Shown: in pieces, positions 44,776-57,334 of the stretch | Layout: each line of letters opens with the position of its first letter | Position numbering within the stretch: position 1 is the stretch's first letter | Origin: Synanceia verrucosa | Lineage: Eukaryota; Chordata; Actinopteri; Perciformes; Synanceiidae | Direction: 5' to 3' | Length of the DNA: 64,000 nt | Assembly (NCBI GenBank): GCA_029721515.1 | Contig: CM056569.1 | Coordinates: 20,430,007 to 20,494,006 of the forward strand | Translations under genes and position numbers: made by a program | Notes under the pieces: generated by a model | What the model saw: only the letters and a program-made list of their open reading frames with translations | What the model was told of the DNA's origin: nothing | Databases searched by the model: none

Positions 44776-45468
44776 ATTATTTTTTAGCTTCGGGAGGAGT
44801 TATTATTTTCATGAAATATGTAATTTTGTGATCGTCTCAACTTCCCGCTTTGATTTATGTGGTGTATACCGTCTCTGTAAGCTCCAACTACATCTCCCAG
44901 GAGCCCCAACATTACTCACAGGCTGCAGGAGGCCGCAATCAGTGACCCGCTGCTGAAAAACCACTTTGATGTAAAAATATGTCAGTGGCACTCAATGAGA
45001 TAACAATGATTGTATGAACAACCATAGTTTGTCTCTTAGACCAGAGTCTTCATGATGTTGACTGAACTGCAGTCAGCTGACACCATTTAACAAGCCCTGT
45101 CGTTAACTTCTTCATTTAGTTTCATCCTCAGGTCTGTGGAGACTTGATCACTGCTAAATGGTAGCTTTAGCCTGTTAGCCATTAGCATCCATCTGATCAG
45201 CTGCACGAACATGCTTAGCTTGCAGCATGCTTAGTTCATCGATGCCAACTCAAACTGGAAGTACTTAAGTGATATTTTAATTCAGTTTTTCATAAGGTTT
45301 ATATTACGTTTGATGCCTCCACTGTGCCGTCTGGGAGTTTTTCAAAATAAAACTACCCATTCAGAAGTGTATTCTAGTTCCATGACTGTAGAAGGAAGCA
45401 GTTGTGTTGTTCAAATGGTACAGTGAGTGACAACAGAGCCTCTCCTTTAATGTGAGCATAAGAAGTGG

Positions 45469-45540
45469 TGGAGATGCCAGAGATTGAACCCAGGACCTCA
45501 TACATGCAAAACATGCACACTACCACTGAGCTACATCCCC
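45469..45540 (-). tRNA. tRNA-Ala(TGC)
   Basis: 72 nt. The acceptor GGGGATG pairs with CATCTCC (one G-T), the anticodon loop TTTGCAT carries TGC, and the B box reads GGTTCAATCTC. Complete and foldable. Confidence 0.85.
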
Positions 45541-45662
45541 CACTACAGCTCAACCAACCACCACACTACCAATCACTGTTGAAAAGTAGGCCATACATGA
45601 CTCTCCTGCTGACTTTCAGACAAAATAAAAGTAACACTATACTATCACTAGAGGAAAAGGAC

Positions 45663-45732
45663 TGTGATTACTGGGAATCAAACAGGTCATCTGCTTGGAA
45701 GGCAGCTATGGTCAACACTATACCACCATCAT
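45663..45732 (-). pseudogene. tRNA-Gly(TCC)-like pseudogene
   Basis: TCC anticodon arm intact, but the T arm has a deletion (GACCTGTTTGATTCCCAG) and the acceptor does not pair. Confidence 0.7.
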
Positions 45733-45810
45733 GGGTCAAAAAGACAGTTTCAACAAAGTCTGCAATTTATCTGTACATTGAGACTAAAAAAGTTCCAAAA
45801 ACATCCTGCC

Positions 45811-46758
45811 TCATCCCAGAAGGTTCTGACTGACCACAGACCAGTTGCAGTGACTTCATACATCATCTCCTCAGATCCCAGGTTCACCATGCACTCAATC
45901 TACTGTTTGAGTACCAGGAGAGGATGAGGTGAAATGATGCTATCCTACAGTATATCAATACAAGAAAATTGGAGAAAAAATACATCAGAAGTGGGACTGA
46001 AAACACATTCCTATTCAGAGTTCAGAAGCCCCACTATAGAGAAAAGACTTCAGTCTTTGAGCAAGGTGCTTTAAACCACTCTGTCATTCTGAAACAACAA
46101 CTATCAAACAACACTGTTGAATAACTTATTATATTCTGCAATTTTCTAAATCTCAGTTGCCTCAAACAATCAGAGGTCCTTACTAAAGATAGCATTGAAA
46201 TACAGTAGATGATAGTGTTGTTCAAAAAATTACACTATCCCTGTCATACATATCAGGGATTTTATATGATATTAATTATAATGCTGGATTAATCCATGTT
46301 AGTGCGCTAATTTCGATAGTCCTATGAACAACATATAGTCTAGTAACAACATAGAGTCTAGAAACCACAACATCCAAAGAAGGAGCACTTATCTCTATAA
46401 AAAGACACTGGCCTGTTATTTATCTTTAAATATTTTATTGTACCATTATTGCTACTTCACTAGCTAGCTAGCTATAGTAGAAACAAAATATCATATTTTT
46501 GTTATGTAAACATTAGAAGACATACCTCAATATTTGGTCTTCTTTTTTCTCCTCGTCTTTTCTCTTTTTCACCCTTGTACTCCTGAAGGCTTGGCTGTTT
46601 TCATCGTGTGGAATTTGTAAAGAAAATATATTTAACAGTGTCTGCTTCAGGATAGCTGTCCATCAACTGTGTTAGCTGTAGCTTCCTGTGCTCCCCACTA
46701 CTCTCTCTATACGGCTCTGGTCTCCATAGACTGAACTACTGCTGCTATAAAACAGTCA
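45811..46758. other. No gene seen
   Basis: No recognisable gene. AT-rich sequence with a short CTAGCTAGCTAGC palindromic run near 46461. Confidence 0.4.
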
Positions 46759-46830
46759 TTCCTCTAGAGGGAGTTAAACCCCAGCCACCAGCATGAAAAC
46801 CAGTGATCCAAACCACTAGACCAGATGGGA
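46759..46830 (-). pseudogene. tRNA-Glu(TTC) pseudogene
   Basis: TCCCATCTGGTCTAGTGGTT head and a TTC anticodon in GGTTTTCATGC, but the anticodon stem and the 3' acceptor (CTCTAGAGGAA) are degraded. Confidence 0.7.
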
Positions 46831-47062
46831 CTGATGTGTTAGTCCTCTGTCCACCACCATCACTACAGAGCAGGTTAACAGAGAGCTGAGGAGATCTTGT
46901 CCTAACAAGGCAGCCAGACTGGAACAGGATGAGCTCCATCTCCTCCAAACTTTGTTTAATGAAGTATGTTCAAGTCTATCTTTAGTAACAATAACTAGCA
47001 GGCTCATCATGTATAGTGTTTAGTGTATGGGCTGATGGTAGCATGCCAACATTTGTTGCGTA

Positions 47063-47136
47063 GTCTCTTTGGTGCAATCAGCCAGCGCGTTCATCTGTAC
47101 ACTGAAAGGTTGGTGGTTCAAGCCCACCCAGGGATG
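47063..47136 (+). pseudogene. tRNA-Asn body with GTA (Tyr) anticodon
   Basis: The T arm GGTTGGTGGTTCAAGCCCACC is that of Asn, while the anticodon loop reads CTGTACA. The acceptor and anticodon stems have mismatches, so a pseudogene is likely. Confidence 0.65.
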
Positions 47137-49290
47137 ATGGTTTATGTGTCTAATGAACCAGCTAATCTGAAATCAATAACCTCGTTTTGTGATCAGTAAT
47201 ATTCACTAAATTATGTCGTGTTCACACTACATGACTGTTGGAGTTGTCGACTCGCCATGGTGTAGAGAATTTTGTTTCTTTATTATTCAGTCAAATAAAA
47301 TAGATTTGAACCCAAAAAGAGATTTGAGAGCAAAAGAGAATAAGTGACAAACAAAAAATATTTTTTTGAGATCAAAACTGAACAGGTTGCAATTTTAAAA
47401 GGAAATAATTTTTGAGAGCATATTTCTTCAACTGAAATCAAAACTCATGTTTGTGAGTAAAAACATGCAGTCATTTTGCTTATAAATCAGTGCTCTTTGC
47501 TTACAAGTTGAAAAGTTTTACTTGTGAATTTCACTGCACTCAGTGGGCGGGGCCTACGCTGGTGGATGACAGAAGAGTTTCTATTGGTTGGTGTGACCTG
47601 GCTCCGGTGCGACCTACGCCTTCCACTTTACACCCACTTCTCTCTTGTGCTGCTGTGCTGCCGGGAGGTAAGTTGATGGTCTGCTGCTCTTCGAAGTTGA
47701 AACGTTTCCCATAAGTAATGAATTGTACTACATAGGGTAGGCTACAGCCTGCCGTACAACAACAACTACAAGTAATGAATTAATGCAGATTGTCTCTCTC
47801 CACTTGCTGGTCACAGCCTGAGCAGAATAGGGCTTGGGTGCCGCTTTGCATTCAGGGACGTGGCCTCACGAGTGTAAACAAACAGCCAGTCGGACGAGGA
47901 GAAGATGCAGAGTTGAGAAAGAAAAGAAAGAAAAAAGATGTTAAAATCCAGAAAAGGATGTGGTTAAATAGGGAAGCCAGGGACCACTATATGGACAAAA
48001 CCGGCACTATAAACTGACGTCTTCGGCTTGTTTGTGGTGTGAGCTGCAGATCATAAAGCCGGCAAACAGTGGGAACTGTAATCCAGACAAAGGTGCAACC
48101 ACTGCAGCAGGTCACTCCTGGTTTTGTGATGCGTGTCTGTAGTAACGCAGCTGTCCAAAAACATATATTGTATAGACATATATACTTTATAGATAACTAT
48201 TTATTTATAGCATGGAAAGAAATGATAAGAAACATATGTGTTGTCATTACATAAGAAATTGCACTAACTCCATTTTTATTTGTATCCACGCAGCTGTCCA
48301 AAGACATATATTATATCATATCATATATGATATGATATATGATATATATCATACATATATATTGTACAGATACCTATTTATTTATAGCATATAAAGAAAT
48401 GATAAGAAACATATATTTATTGTTATTATTATTATTTGTATTCCTTGTTACATTGTTGTTTACTATATTATAGAGTTTGTTTACAACTATTTTACATATT
48501 ACATTTTCACTACATCAATTTTCTATATGTCCACATACCTATTTATTTAGCACTGAAATAATTTATAAAAAATGTGTATTTATTATTGTTATATAAGAAA
48601 TTGCACTCCATGTTCTGTGTCCATGTTTTTATTTGTAACCTTTTACCTTGATGCACTGTTCTGTGTTCTCAGGTTGCACTACTTGCAAATAAACATTGAA
48701 AAACATCTGTGTGACACTTCTTGCTTGTTCACATCATACTGTTATTGCTTCTTGTTTATAAGACACATTTAAGTATGTTTATTGTGAAGATTGTGGGTAT
48801 GGATGCAACAGACACTAATGGCTGTATTTAATACACATTTATTTCACACTCAGCTCATGTTTGTCAGAGCACAACATACAGACACAATCTTATCGAGGAA
48901 TGTCATGTCTTCATCCTTGCATGGCAACACCATGTGAATCAGTATTTTATCTTGCAAAATAGTGTACTTGTTGAGGATGGTTCCGATCACCCTTTCATTC
49001 TGTCATCGGTCTCTGGTCAGCTCCTTCCTCTACTGGTGCTGGTGTCTCCACTGTGGATCAGATCAGGACATTTTGCAGATGCAACAGCAACAAAAACTCC
49101 TGAAAAACGCAGACATGTCAAACTTTAGGATGTGTTAGGGGACTAATTCATCTGTCTAACCATCATAACGATGACACCTAAAACTTTAAACACAGTTGAG
49201 TGAATTTACTTTAGGAAACAGCAAGATTTTCCTAATTTAGGTTTCAATATGATGCTGGAGTTTACATGGTAGCATCCTGTAGTTAGCTAG
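47137..49290. other. No gene seen; AT-rich repeats
   Basis: A GC-richer patch at 47540-48050 could be a promoter or first exon, but no known protein is recognised (a Lys/Arg-rich open stretch ends at 48017). At 48150-48620 a unit with TACCTATTTATTTATAGCAT and AAGAAATGATAAGAAACATAT is repeated, and 48305-48362 is an ATATC/GATAT palindrome. Confidence 0.4.
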
Positions 49291-50517
49291 TGTGGCGTAG
49301 GCCGCACCAGGTAAAACTGCGAGTGGCAGATCTAGAGAAATCTATACAACACCGACAACGCCACCTTAGGACTTACACCTAAGGAATATACTGCTTTTAC
49401 TTTAATTTCTCTGAGAGGGTTTCCCAAAAAAAACTACCCATACACAGGTCTATTCACAAATGAACACAGGCACGTTGTATCACAACTTAACAGTCTTTAT
49501 TCCACAATAAAACAGCTTATCAAAAATATATTTCTGAAACATGTCTATAGTTCATTTCCTACACCAGTCTGCAATGGTTCAGTTAGGAGGGAAACAGGCA
49601 GATTATCACAGCTTGTTCCAGCAGAGGCCGCAGCACACAAGTTAACTCAAAGAAAAATACAAAACCAAACATGTATTCAACCAAAAAAAATGAACTACTA
49701 ATAACAAACTCAAAACAACTAAACAAAAAAAAGTCATGCAACATGCCTACTTGGCCGGTCCCCCCACTTAGAACCCCTGCAAACAACGTTCCTCCCCCCT
49801 CCCACTGACAACACGCCGTCCAATCCAGAGTTGGCGACCCTTGAACTTTATTACTATTACTGTACTGTACGTTTTAAAATAGCGTCTATCTACGGGAGAC
49901 ACGCGACTGACTACAGTCCATCTAATTGGCAGAGCAAGGCTAAAAAAACAACAACAATTCAAGAGCTAAAGGCAAGACAGGGCAAGCAGCAGCCCACAAA
50001 CAACCTGTATCATACAGGGAAACAACAGTCAACGTCAATAAAAACCACACTAGCATTTGGCTTAAAACACCGCTTACCTGTATCATACAAGCATCAGTGC
50101 TTGTAGCCGCTAGCAGCTACGGCAGCAACAACTGGACATTAACACCCATACCACCTCAGCCCAACACGCCAACCTGCAACAAAAGATCGTCAACACAGCG
50201 TATTTACTAACCCCTCACGTCATGAACCTGTACTACATACCTGCCGAACACACACGGCACACGCTGGGACTCTACGAAACGGCGGAGCTGCAAGCCAGCA
50301 GCACTCACTTCGGCAAAGGAGAGAGAGAGAGCAAACAACCGGAAGGGGTTTATAAACCACCCCGCATTAGAGGCTGAGACCACGGCTACACTACGGGTGC
50401 CGGTAAGGGGCGTGTTACCCTCCTGCTGCAATTGTCACACCTGCTGCAAAACAGACAGACCAACAAAAAGAGGCACGAGAACTGAAATGCAGAGCAAATA
50501 CAAACCATCCGGTAACA
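49291..50517 (-). repeat. 3' LTR (left in window)
   Basis: 1227 bp, TG...CA ends, nearly identical to 55932-57160. Confidence 0.95.
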
Positions 50518-50536
50518 TTCCTCCCCCCCCTTGTTT
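50518..50536 (-). promoter_or_regulatory. Polypurine tract
   Basis: On the minus strand AAGGGGGGGGAGGAA-like purines directly precede the 3' LTR, the usual primer for plus-strand DNA synthesis. Confidence 0.85.
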
Positions 50537-50581
50537 TATCAGTGCCCCACTGATAAAGCACACACACCAAAACTAATTGTG

Positions 50582-53500
50582 TTAAGACCATGGTCTAAAA
50601 ATAACAGCAGCCATACTACTAGAACCCACCACCTGAGAGGCAGTAGCCCTGTCTGCCCCCCCCCTTACAGGCCCTGGAAGACGATGAAGGTTCGAGTGTT
50701 GGCCTGCAGTGGCCCGTGAAGACTTGGAACCGCTGCTGGTTGGCCCTGTCGGCACTGGGGAGGAAAAAAGGGCCTCTCTTGCCACTGGAGGTGGAATTAT
50801 ATCCCCTCTTGATGGGGAGCTTGACTGCGCTGGAGTGGGTGGATGCCGCCCTGACCCCCTCAGGACCACCCACAATCCTTCATCATCCTCACTGTCCTCA
50901 GACACACTTCCCGAGGAATCCTGTAACTCCTCCTCAGGACACTCAGGCTGGAAGGTCAGGGCTGGTTTCAACATCGTCCGGTGTACCCGCCGCACCTGGG
51001 TCAAATCGTGCACTGGTGCAATGGAATAGACCACTCCACCTGGCTCTGGCACTCTCACAACTTGATAGGTCGTTGAGCTCCACACATCCTGGATCTTACG
51101 GCGTCCTCTAATGCTGTGGTCCTGTAGGTTGACTCTTTGACCAACTTCCAGTGGCTCACTCAGTGCTCCTTGGTCATGCTGCTGCTTCCTCCGTCTTGCT
51201 ACAGTCTCCAGCCGTTCCCTGGCACAGTCAAAAGCCAGGTGAAGCCGACGTTGATGCTCTGCCACCCAGTCACACACTTTCCCTGCTGTTGGCTCTGGAA
51301 GATGGCCCAGTAGGAAATCAACAGGCAAGTAAGGTTCTCGACCAAACATAAGAAAATGTGGAGACTCACCCGTTGACTGATAAGATGGTTAGGCCAATAG
51401 CATTTCTGGTCAGACGGGAGTGTGCACAGCAGGTTATACAAGGTCCGATTAAATCTTTCACACTGCCCATTACCCTGGGGATGGTAAGGGGTGGTCCGGG
51501 TCTTCTGTATCCCATACAGTTCACACAATTGTCGAACCAAAGCACTCTCAAAGCTCCTCCCCTGATCGGAGTGTAGGCACGCTGGGACCCCATAGCGATG
51601 AAACCCCATAGCGATGAAACCACTCTCTCACCAATACCTTAGCCACAGTAGTAGCCTTCTGGTCTCCGGTTGGCACAGCCTGGGTGAACTTTGAAAATAC
51701 ATCAGTCATCACCATGACAATCTCCCGTCCATCCTGGGCTGGTTCCAGCAGAGTGAAATCAATGGCAAGGACCTGATTAGGTTCTGCAGCTACTAGATGA
51801 CCCATAGGAGCCCGGGCCTGGGGCTGTGTGCACTTAGCCAGGATACAATGCTCACAGTGTTGACACCAGTCCCGGATGTCTTGATCCATCCTCGGCCAGA
51901 AACACCGCTGCCTCACCAGCTGTAAGGTCCTCTCAATACCCTGGTGCCCATGATTCTGATGAAGCTGTTGGAGAATCTCCTCTTTCAGACACTCACGCAG
52001 AAGGAGTTGAAGGATCTCTTCCCCCCCGTCAGGACGGAAGAGCCGGCGATACAGCAAGCCATCTTTCTGCACAATACGGTCCCACTGCCGCACCAAACCA
52101 CGCACCTGAGGGCTTAGATGTTCCTTTTTTGCACGACTCGGCACCCGCTTATCAAGCCAGAAACGGTGGAATGTCCCAATAGCTGCATCACCCTCTTGGA
52201 GAACCTGGAGATCAGCTGGAGACCGAGATGGAAGGGCAATGACCACTGCTTGCACACCTGTATGCTGACACTCTGCAACAATTTCCTGAATGTCTGGTGG
52301 TACAGCGGTGCCAGGCAGCAACTGTTCCAAGCTCTGGACAGCGGTGACTGGCTGCCTGGAGAGGGCGTCAGCATTTTTATTGGTGTGGCCTGGTCGATAT
52401 CGGACGCTGTAATCAAATGCTGACAGCTCAGCCACCCAACTCCATGGCACCCAGCTTAGCTGTCTCTAGATGACTCAGAGGATTATTATCAGTCCACACA
52501 ACACATTTGTGACCACACAAATAGTCCTTGAATTTCTCCACCATTGCCCATTTCATGGCGAGGAATTCCAGTTTCATGGAACTATAGTTCTTCTCAGCTG
52601 GGTGCAGGCTGCGGCTGGCATAGGCAACTGGCCTCACTCGTCCCTCCTGCTCCTGCGACAGGACAGCTCCCAACCCAACATGACTGGCATCAACTTCTAA
52701 AATGAAAGGCACGGAGAAGTTAGCAAACGCCAAGGTGGGTGCACTTACTAGGCGAGCCTTTAATTCCGTGAAACTCCTCTCACAGTCTGTTGACCATGCT
52801 GCTCCACACAGCGGGCTCCGTCCTTTCCGCGACTTACTCCCTGCCAACTCAGCAACCAGCCTGTGCAGTGGGGCAGCCAACTTGGCAAAACCTTCAATGA
52901 ACCGTCGATAATAACTTGCAAAGCCGATGAATGACCTCAGTTCAGTGACAGTGGTGGGACGTGGCCAGTCAGCCACAGCAGAGACCTTACTGGGATCCGT
53001 AGAGACTCCCTCTCGAGAGATGAGATGGCCCAGATACTGCACCTCTTTCTTAAAGAACCTACATTTCTCCAGTTTCACTTTGAGCCCTTCCAGCCCCAAA
53101 CGATTCAGCACCACATCCATTCGGCTCAAGTGCTCCTCTACAGATGAAGAGAAGACAATTATATCATCCAAATACAACAGGAGAGTTTGACAGTGCTGTG
53201 CTCCAAACATTCGCTCCATGAGGCGTTGAAAGGTCCCTGGTGCATTACATAATCCAAAAGGCATACGATTAAACTCAAACAATCCAAATGGTGTACAAAA
53301 TGCAGTCTTTAACTTGTCCTTTTCTGTCATTGGCACCTGGTTATAACCGCTTGCAAGATCCATTGTGGAAAACCACCGGGCTCCAGACAGTGCATCCAAG
53401 GATTCCTCAATGCGGGGAAGAGGGAAAGCATCCTTCCTCGTCTTCTTGTTGAGTGAGCGATAATCAACACAGAGCCGCAGACTGCCATCCTTCTTCTTCA

Positions 53501-54705
53501 CTAAAACGATAGGGGAGGCATAGGGGCTACTACTCTCTCTAATTACCTGGGTTTCTAGAAGATGGTGTATGTGAGCCTTTACCGCCTCATAATCAGAAGG
53601 GGGGATATGTCTGTACCGCTGCCGCACAGGTGTGTCATCTAAAAGAGGGATGTCATGTGATATTAAAGTAGTACAACCAAGGTCACCTTCAAATGCAGAA
53701 AACACTGGTTCATGCTTTAATAACAATGCCCTATACCACTACTCTGCCTCAGAGAGTACAGACAGATCAAGGTCCCTGATCTCCTTCTGAACCGAAGTCA
53801 CCCCTGCAGCCTGCGACATAATGGTTGCGGCAACACGCTCTTCCTCACCCTGTACCTCACTCAACCCTGGAGGAAGACTCACCAGCTCTGCTGATGCCAA
53901 CAGGCCTATGGGACAACGGGGCTTGAGGCTAACGGCAGACACCCCCACGTTAACTATGGGTATATAGGCAGTACCTCGGATGACCCGTACCAGAGCAGCA
54001 GACACCAACAAGCCATCAGGCAAACAATAGTCAGGGCCCAGTGGCTCAACCAACACGGACCCAGGGGCACCAACCACAGCAGAACAGGTAGCAGCTACAA
54101 TCCTAATGGAACCTGCAGGTATACAAACCCGCTTTCTACCCCTCAACCTGGCCAAACAGGAACGTGAAGGAAAAGCGTGAACCTCTCCTTGCTGACAGAA
54201 CTGAAAAGCTGGCCACCAGGGCCCGGATGGCTCAACCAACACAGAGAGGTCAAACTGCTCAGAACCACACTGGCGGATGAGCCCCTGGTAACATCCTTTT
54301 ATAATGTTCATGCCCAAGATACCTGGCACTTCCGGGGGGGTTACTTGGGCAGGTGGATCCTTAACCACCAATACACCACGCCTGGGAATCACACAGCCAA
54401 GCACCTCTACATCTGGTTCCAAATAACCTAGATATGGATTTTCTAACCCATTAGCAGCTCTCAGCTCTAACCAGTGACAGGACTTTAACTTATCCTGAAA
54501 GTTCTATCTGAAAAAGCTCTCCGAGAAGGCGGACACCATAGAACCTGTATCAAGAACACATTTGACATTCACCCCTGCCATCTTAATGACTACCTGAGGA
54601 GAAGGAGCAATCAGGCGTTCTTTTACTACAGCATCAATTACACCACTGTCTGAGCCTCGCGTGTCCCCACCTAATGTCTGGCTCTGCACACTAGGGGGAA
54701 CTAGT
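50582..54705 (-). pseudogene. pol: Gypsy pol polyprotein, interrupted
   Basis: Protease near 54570 (CVLDTGSMVSAF), reverse transcriptase 53650-53050 (LRLCVDYRSLN, MPFGLCNAPGTF and the catalytic YLDD), RNase H about 52720-52370 (EVDASHVGLGAVLS, VVWTDNNPL), a His-Cys integrase zinc finger near 51860-51960 (HQNHGHQG, CQHCEHC), and the integrase core (AIDFTLL, CLHSDQGRSFES). Breaks seen: amber stops at 54504-54506 and 53739-53741, a frameshift near 52440, a 16-bp tandem duplication at about 51586-51618 that shifts frame inside the integrase core, and a one-base shift near 51375. The C terminus (50582-50950) is Ser/Pro-rich. Not functional as it stands. Confidence 0.92.
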
Positions 54706-54709
54706 TTTC

Positions 54710-55733
54710 CATCTGTGAGGGGCTAGTAGATGCTACCTGAGAGGCACTAACAGTGGAAGAAAGACGAGGGTTAACACGCTCATTTTCACAGTCCCTAGCA
54801 TAATGGCCGGGACGCTGACATCGTCTGCAGATAACAATGTTTGGGCGGCTGGACTGAGATACTGGGGGCTTCTGCATGGCTGCTAGCGTCTGGGTAATCT
54901 GGTTTAGCTGTTCCTGCTGCTAATGTACTAAAGATGTTAAAGTCGCCAATTGTGACAAAGCAGAGCTAAACTGAGAACAGTCAGATTTAAGCGGCAGGTT
55001 GGTGGTCTGGGTAGCACAAAAAGCAGACCTAGTGTGACCATCCCCCTTACTAAGTGGCTCCCCCTCCCATTCCCACCTAATAGCTTCAGCCCTAATGTCA
55101 AGCAAGTCAAGTTTGGTCAGGGTCATGACGAACCAGTCTCTTCAATTCTCTACGAAGATCAGGATTATAAACATGTTCTACAAAGTGGTCACGTAACAAA
55201 AGGTCTGCATTAGGAACCCTAGTTGGAGAGCTTGCAACAACTTTTGTCATTAAACAGTACAATGCATGAGAAAATTCTTGGAGTGATTCACCTGGCAACT
55301 GTTTCCTAGAAAAAAAGTCTTGCTGTGATGAAATATAAGATTTAGGGCACCCATACAAATTCCTCAAGATAGCAAACACACGCTCAGGATCTTCTCGTTC
55401 GGCACGAGGCCGGTATTTTATTTCATCCCGAGCCTCACCCTCTAAATGATCATAAATAAAAGATGGTTGGTCACTGGGTCCCAAATGTCTTGCTCTCATG
55501 CTGACTTGCACTTCTTCAATCCACTCCTCAATCCCAATACCATGACTGCCCCTAAAAACAGGACATTGTCTCTCACGTGGAAGGTACACCACACGCTCGG
55601 TGGTGGCAGAGTTCATAAACAGTCCCCTTGAACTGGGGCCCGCCTGAACTGCATCACGATCCCGTCGTAGGCGATCATTTTCGGCCTGGAGCTGTTCCAC
55701 CAGAGACTGGAGGTCCTGTGGCTCTTGCGTCAT
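54710..55733 (-). pseudogene. gag: Gypsy gag, interrupted
   Basis: Starts with an N-terminal coiled-coil-like stretch (LQSLVEQLQAENDRLRRDRD) and a capsid-like region with WIEEVQVSMRARHLG, then a CCHC zinc knuckle (CRRCQRPGHYARDC) near 54800. A one-base frameshift lies near 55116 and an amber stop at 54920-54922 precedes the knuckle. Gag ends at about 54713 in a different frame from protease, so the intact ancestor probably used a frameshift. Confidence 0.88.
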
Positions 55734-55910
55734 CCTGGGAAAACCTCAGCTGTCATCTCCGTTGGCAACCAGAAGTAGGCGGTCCGTAGCCCAGGCCACT
55801 GCCTTGCCCCCAAAAAGAAAAAAGAAAAAGACTTGCTCTACAATCTACACTCCGTTTTTAACAACCTATAATTACAACAATAAAACTACAAACGTGCCTG
55901 ATTGTGAGGG

Positions 55911-55927
55911 TCCTGCCGACAACGCCA
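55911..55927 (-). promoter_or_regulatory. Primer-binding site complementary to tRNA-Ser(AGA)
   Basis: The plus strand reads TCCTGCCGACAACGCCA, the exact 3' end of the Ser(AGA) tRNA at 37753-37834 with its CCA, placed 4 bp from the 5' LTR. Confidence 0.93.
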
Positions 55928-55931
55928 AAAA

Positions 55932-57160
55932 TGTGGCGTAGGCCGCACCAGATAAAACTGCGAGTGGCAGATCTAGAGAAATCTATACAACACCGACAAC
56001 GCCACCTTAGGACTTACACCTAAGGAATATACTGCTTTTACTTTAATTTCTCTGAGAGGGTTTCCCAAAAAAAACTACCCATACACAGGTCTATTCACAA
56101 ATGAATACAGGCATGTTGTATCACAACTTAACAGTCTTTATTCCTCACAATAAAACAGCTTATCAAAAATGTATTTCTAAAACATGTCTATAGTTCATTT
56201 CCTACACCAGTCTGCAATGGTTCAGTTAGGAGGGAAACAGGCAGATTATCACAGCTTGTTCCAGCAGAGGCCGCAGCACACAAATTAACTCAAAGAAAAA
56301 TACAAAACCAAACATGTATTCAACCAAAAAAAATGAACTACTAATAACAAACTCAAAACAACTAAACAAAAAAAAGTCATGCAACATGCCTACTTGGCCG
56401 GTCCCCCCACTTAGAACCCCTGCAAACAATGTTCCTCCCCCCTCCCACTGACAACACGCCATCCAATCTGGAGTTGGCGACCCTTGAACTTTATTACTAT
56501 TACTGTACTGTACGTTTTAAAATAGCGTCTATCTACGGGAGACACGCGACTGACTACAGTCCATCTAATTGGCAGAGCAAGGCTAAAAAAACAACAACAA
56601 TTCAAGAGCTAAAGGCAAGACAGGGCAAGCAGCAGCCCACAAACAACCTGTATCATACAGGGAAACAACAGTCAACGTCAATAAAAACCACACTAGCATT
56701 TGGCTTAAAACACCGCTTACCTGTATCATACAAGCATCAGTGCTTGTAGCCGCTAGCAGCTACGGCAGCAACAACTGGACATTAACACCCATACCACCTC
56801 AGCCCAACACGCCAACCTGCAACAAAAGATCGTCAACACAGCGTATTTACTAACCCCTCACGTCATGAACCTGTACTACATACCTGCCGAACACACACGG
56901 CACACGCTGGGACTCTACGAAACGGCGGAGCTGCAAGCCAGCAGCACTCACTTCGGCAAAGGAGAGAGAGAGAGCAAACAACCGGAAGGGGTTTATAAAC
57001 CACCCCGCATTAGAGGCTGAGACCACGGCTACACTACGGGTGCCGGTAAGGGGCATGTTACCCTCCTGCTGCAATTGTCACACCTGCTGCAAAACAGACA
57101 GACCAACAAAAAGAGGCACGAGAACTGAAATGCAGAGCAAATACAAACCATCCAGTTACA
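55932..57160 (-). repeat. 5' LTR (right in window)
   Basis: 1229 bp. Its 5' end in element orientation is at 57160. Expected to hold the promoter. Confidence 0.95.
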
Positions 57161-57334
57161 CTAGCAGCTGTTTGCTAATAACACACTGTGGCAGTGGAGC
57201 ATCATCAGGACCAATACATGAAAAGACAAACTTTAAATAATCAGACTGATACTTCCTCTGTTTTCTGCTCTCCCCACACTCTGTGTCCTCTCTCACTTTC
57301 ACTTGTGGTCCTAAAAATCGATCCATGTTGTACC

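Larger units (their letters stand above)
45340..45810 (-). repeat. Inverted segmental duplication, copy 2
   Basis: Reverse partner of 39270-39735. It carries the intact Ala tRNA and a damaged Gly tRNA, the opposite of copy 1 where Ala is truncated. Confidence 0.85.
49291..57160 (-). mobile_element. Ty3/gypsy LTR retrotransposon, 7.9 kb, young insertion
   Basis: Two LTRs of about 1.23 kb (49291-50517 and 55932-57160) start TG and end CA, are flanked by CTAG on both sides, and differ at roughly a dozen positions by eye. Order on the minus strand: LTR, primer-binding site, gag, protease, RT, RNase H, integrase, purine-rich tract, LTR. RT before integrase is the Ty3/gypsy order. No envelope gene is seen. 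The coding region is interrupted (see gag and pol). Confidence 0.95.

Noticed and set aside
47790..48017. Lys-rich open stretch as a host exon
   Set aside because: No recognisable family and no convincing upstream acceptor. Kept only as a note in the gap description.
49583..50106. Open frames repeated at 56226-56749
   Set aside because: They lie in both LTRs and are non-coding LTR sequence.
50582..50950. Envelope gene in the LTR element
   Set aside because: The stretch after the integrase is a Ser/Pro-rich tail of pol without signal peptide or membrane segments.
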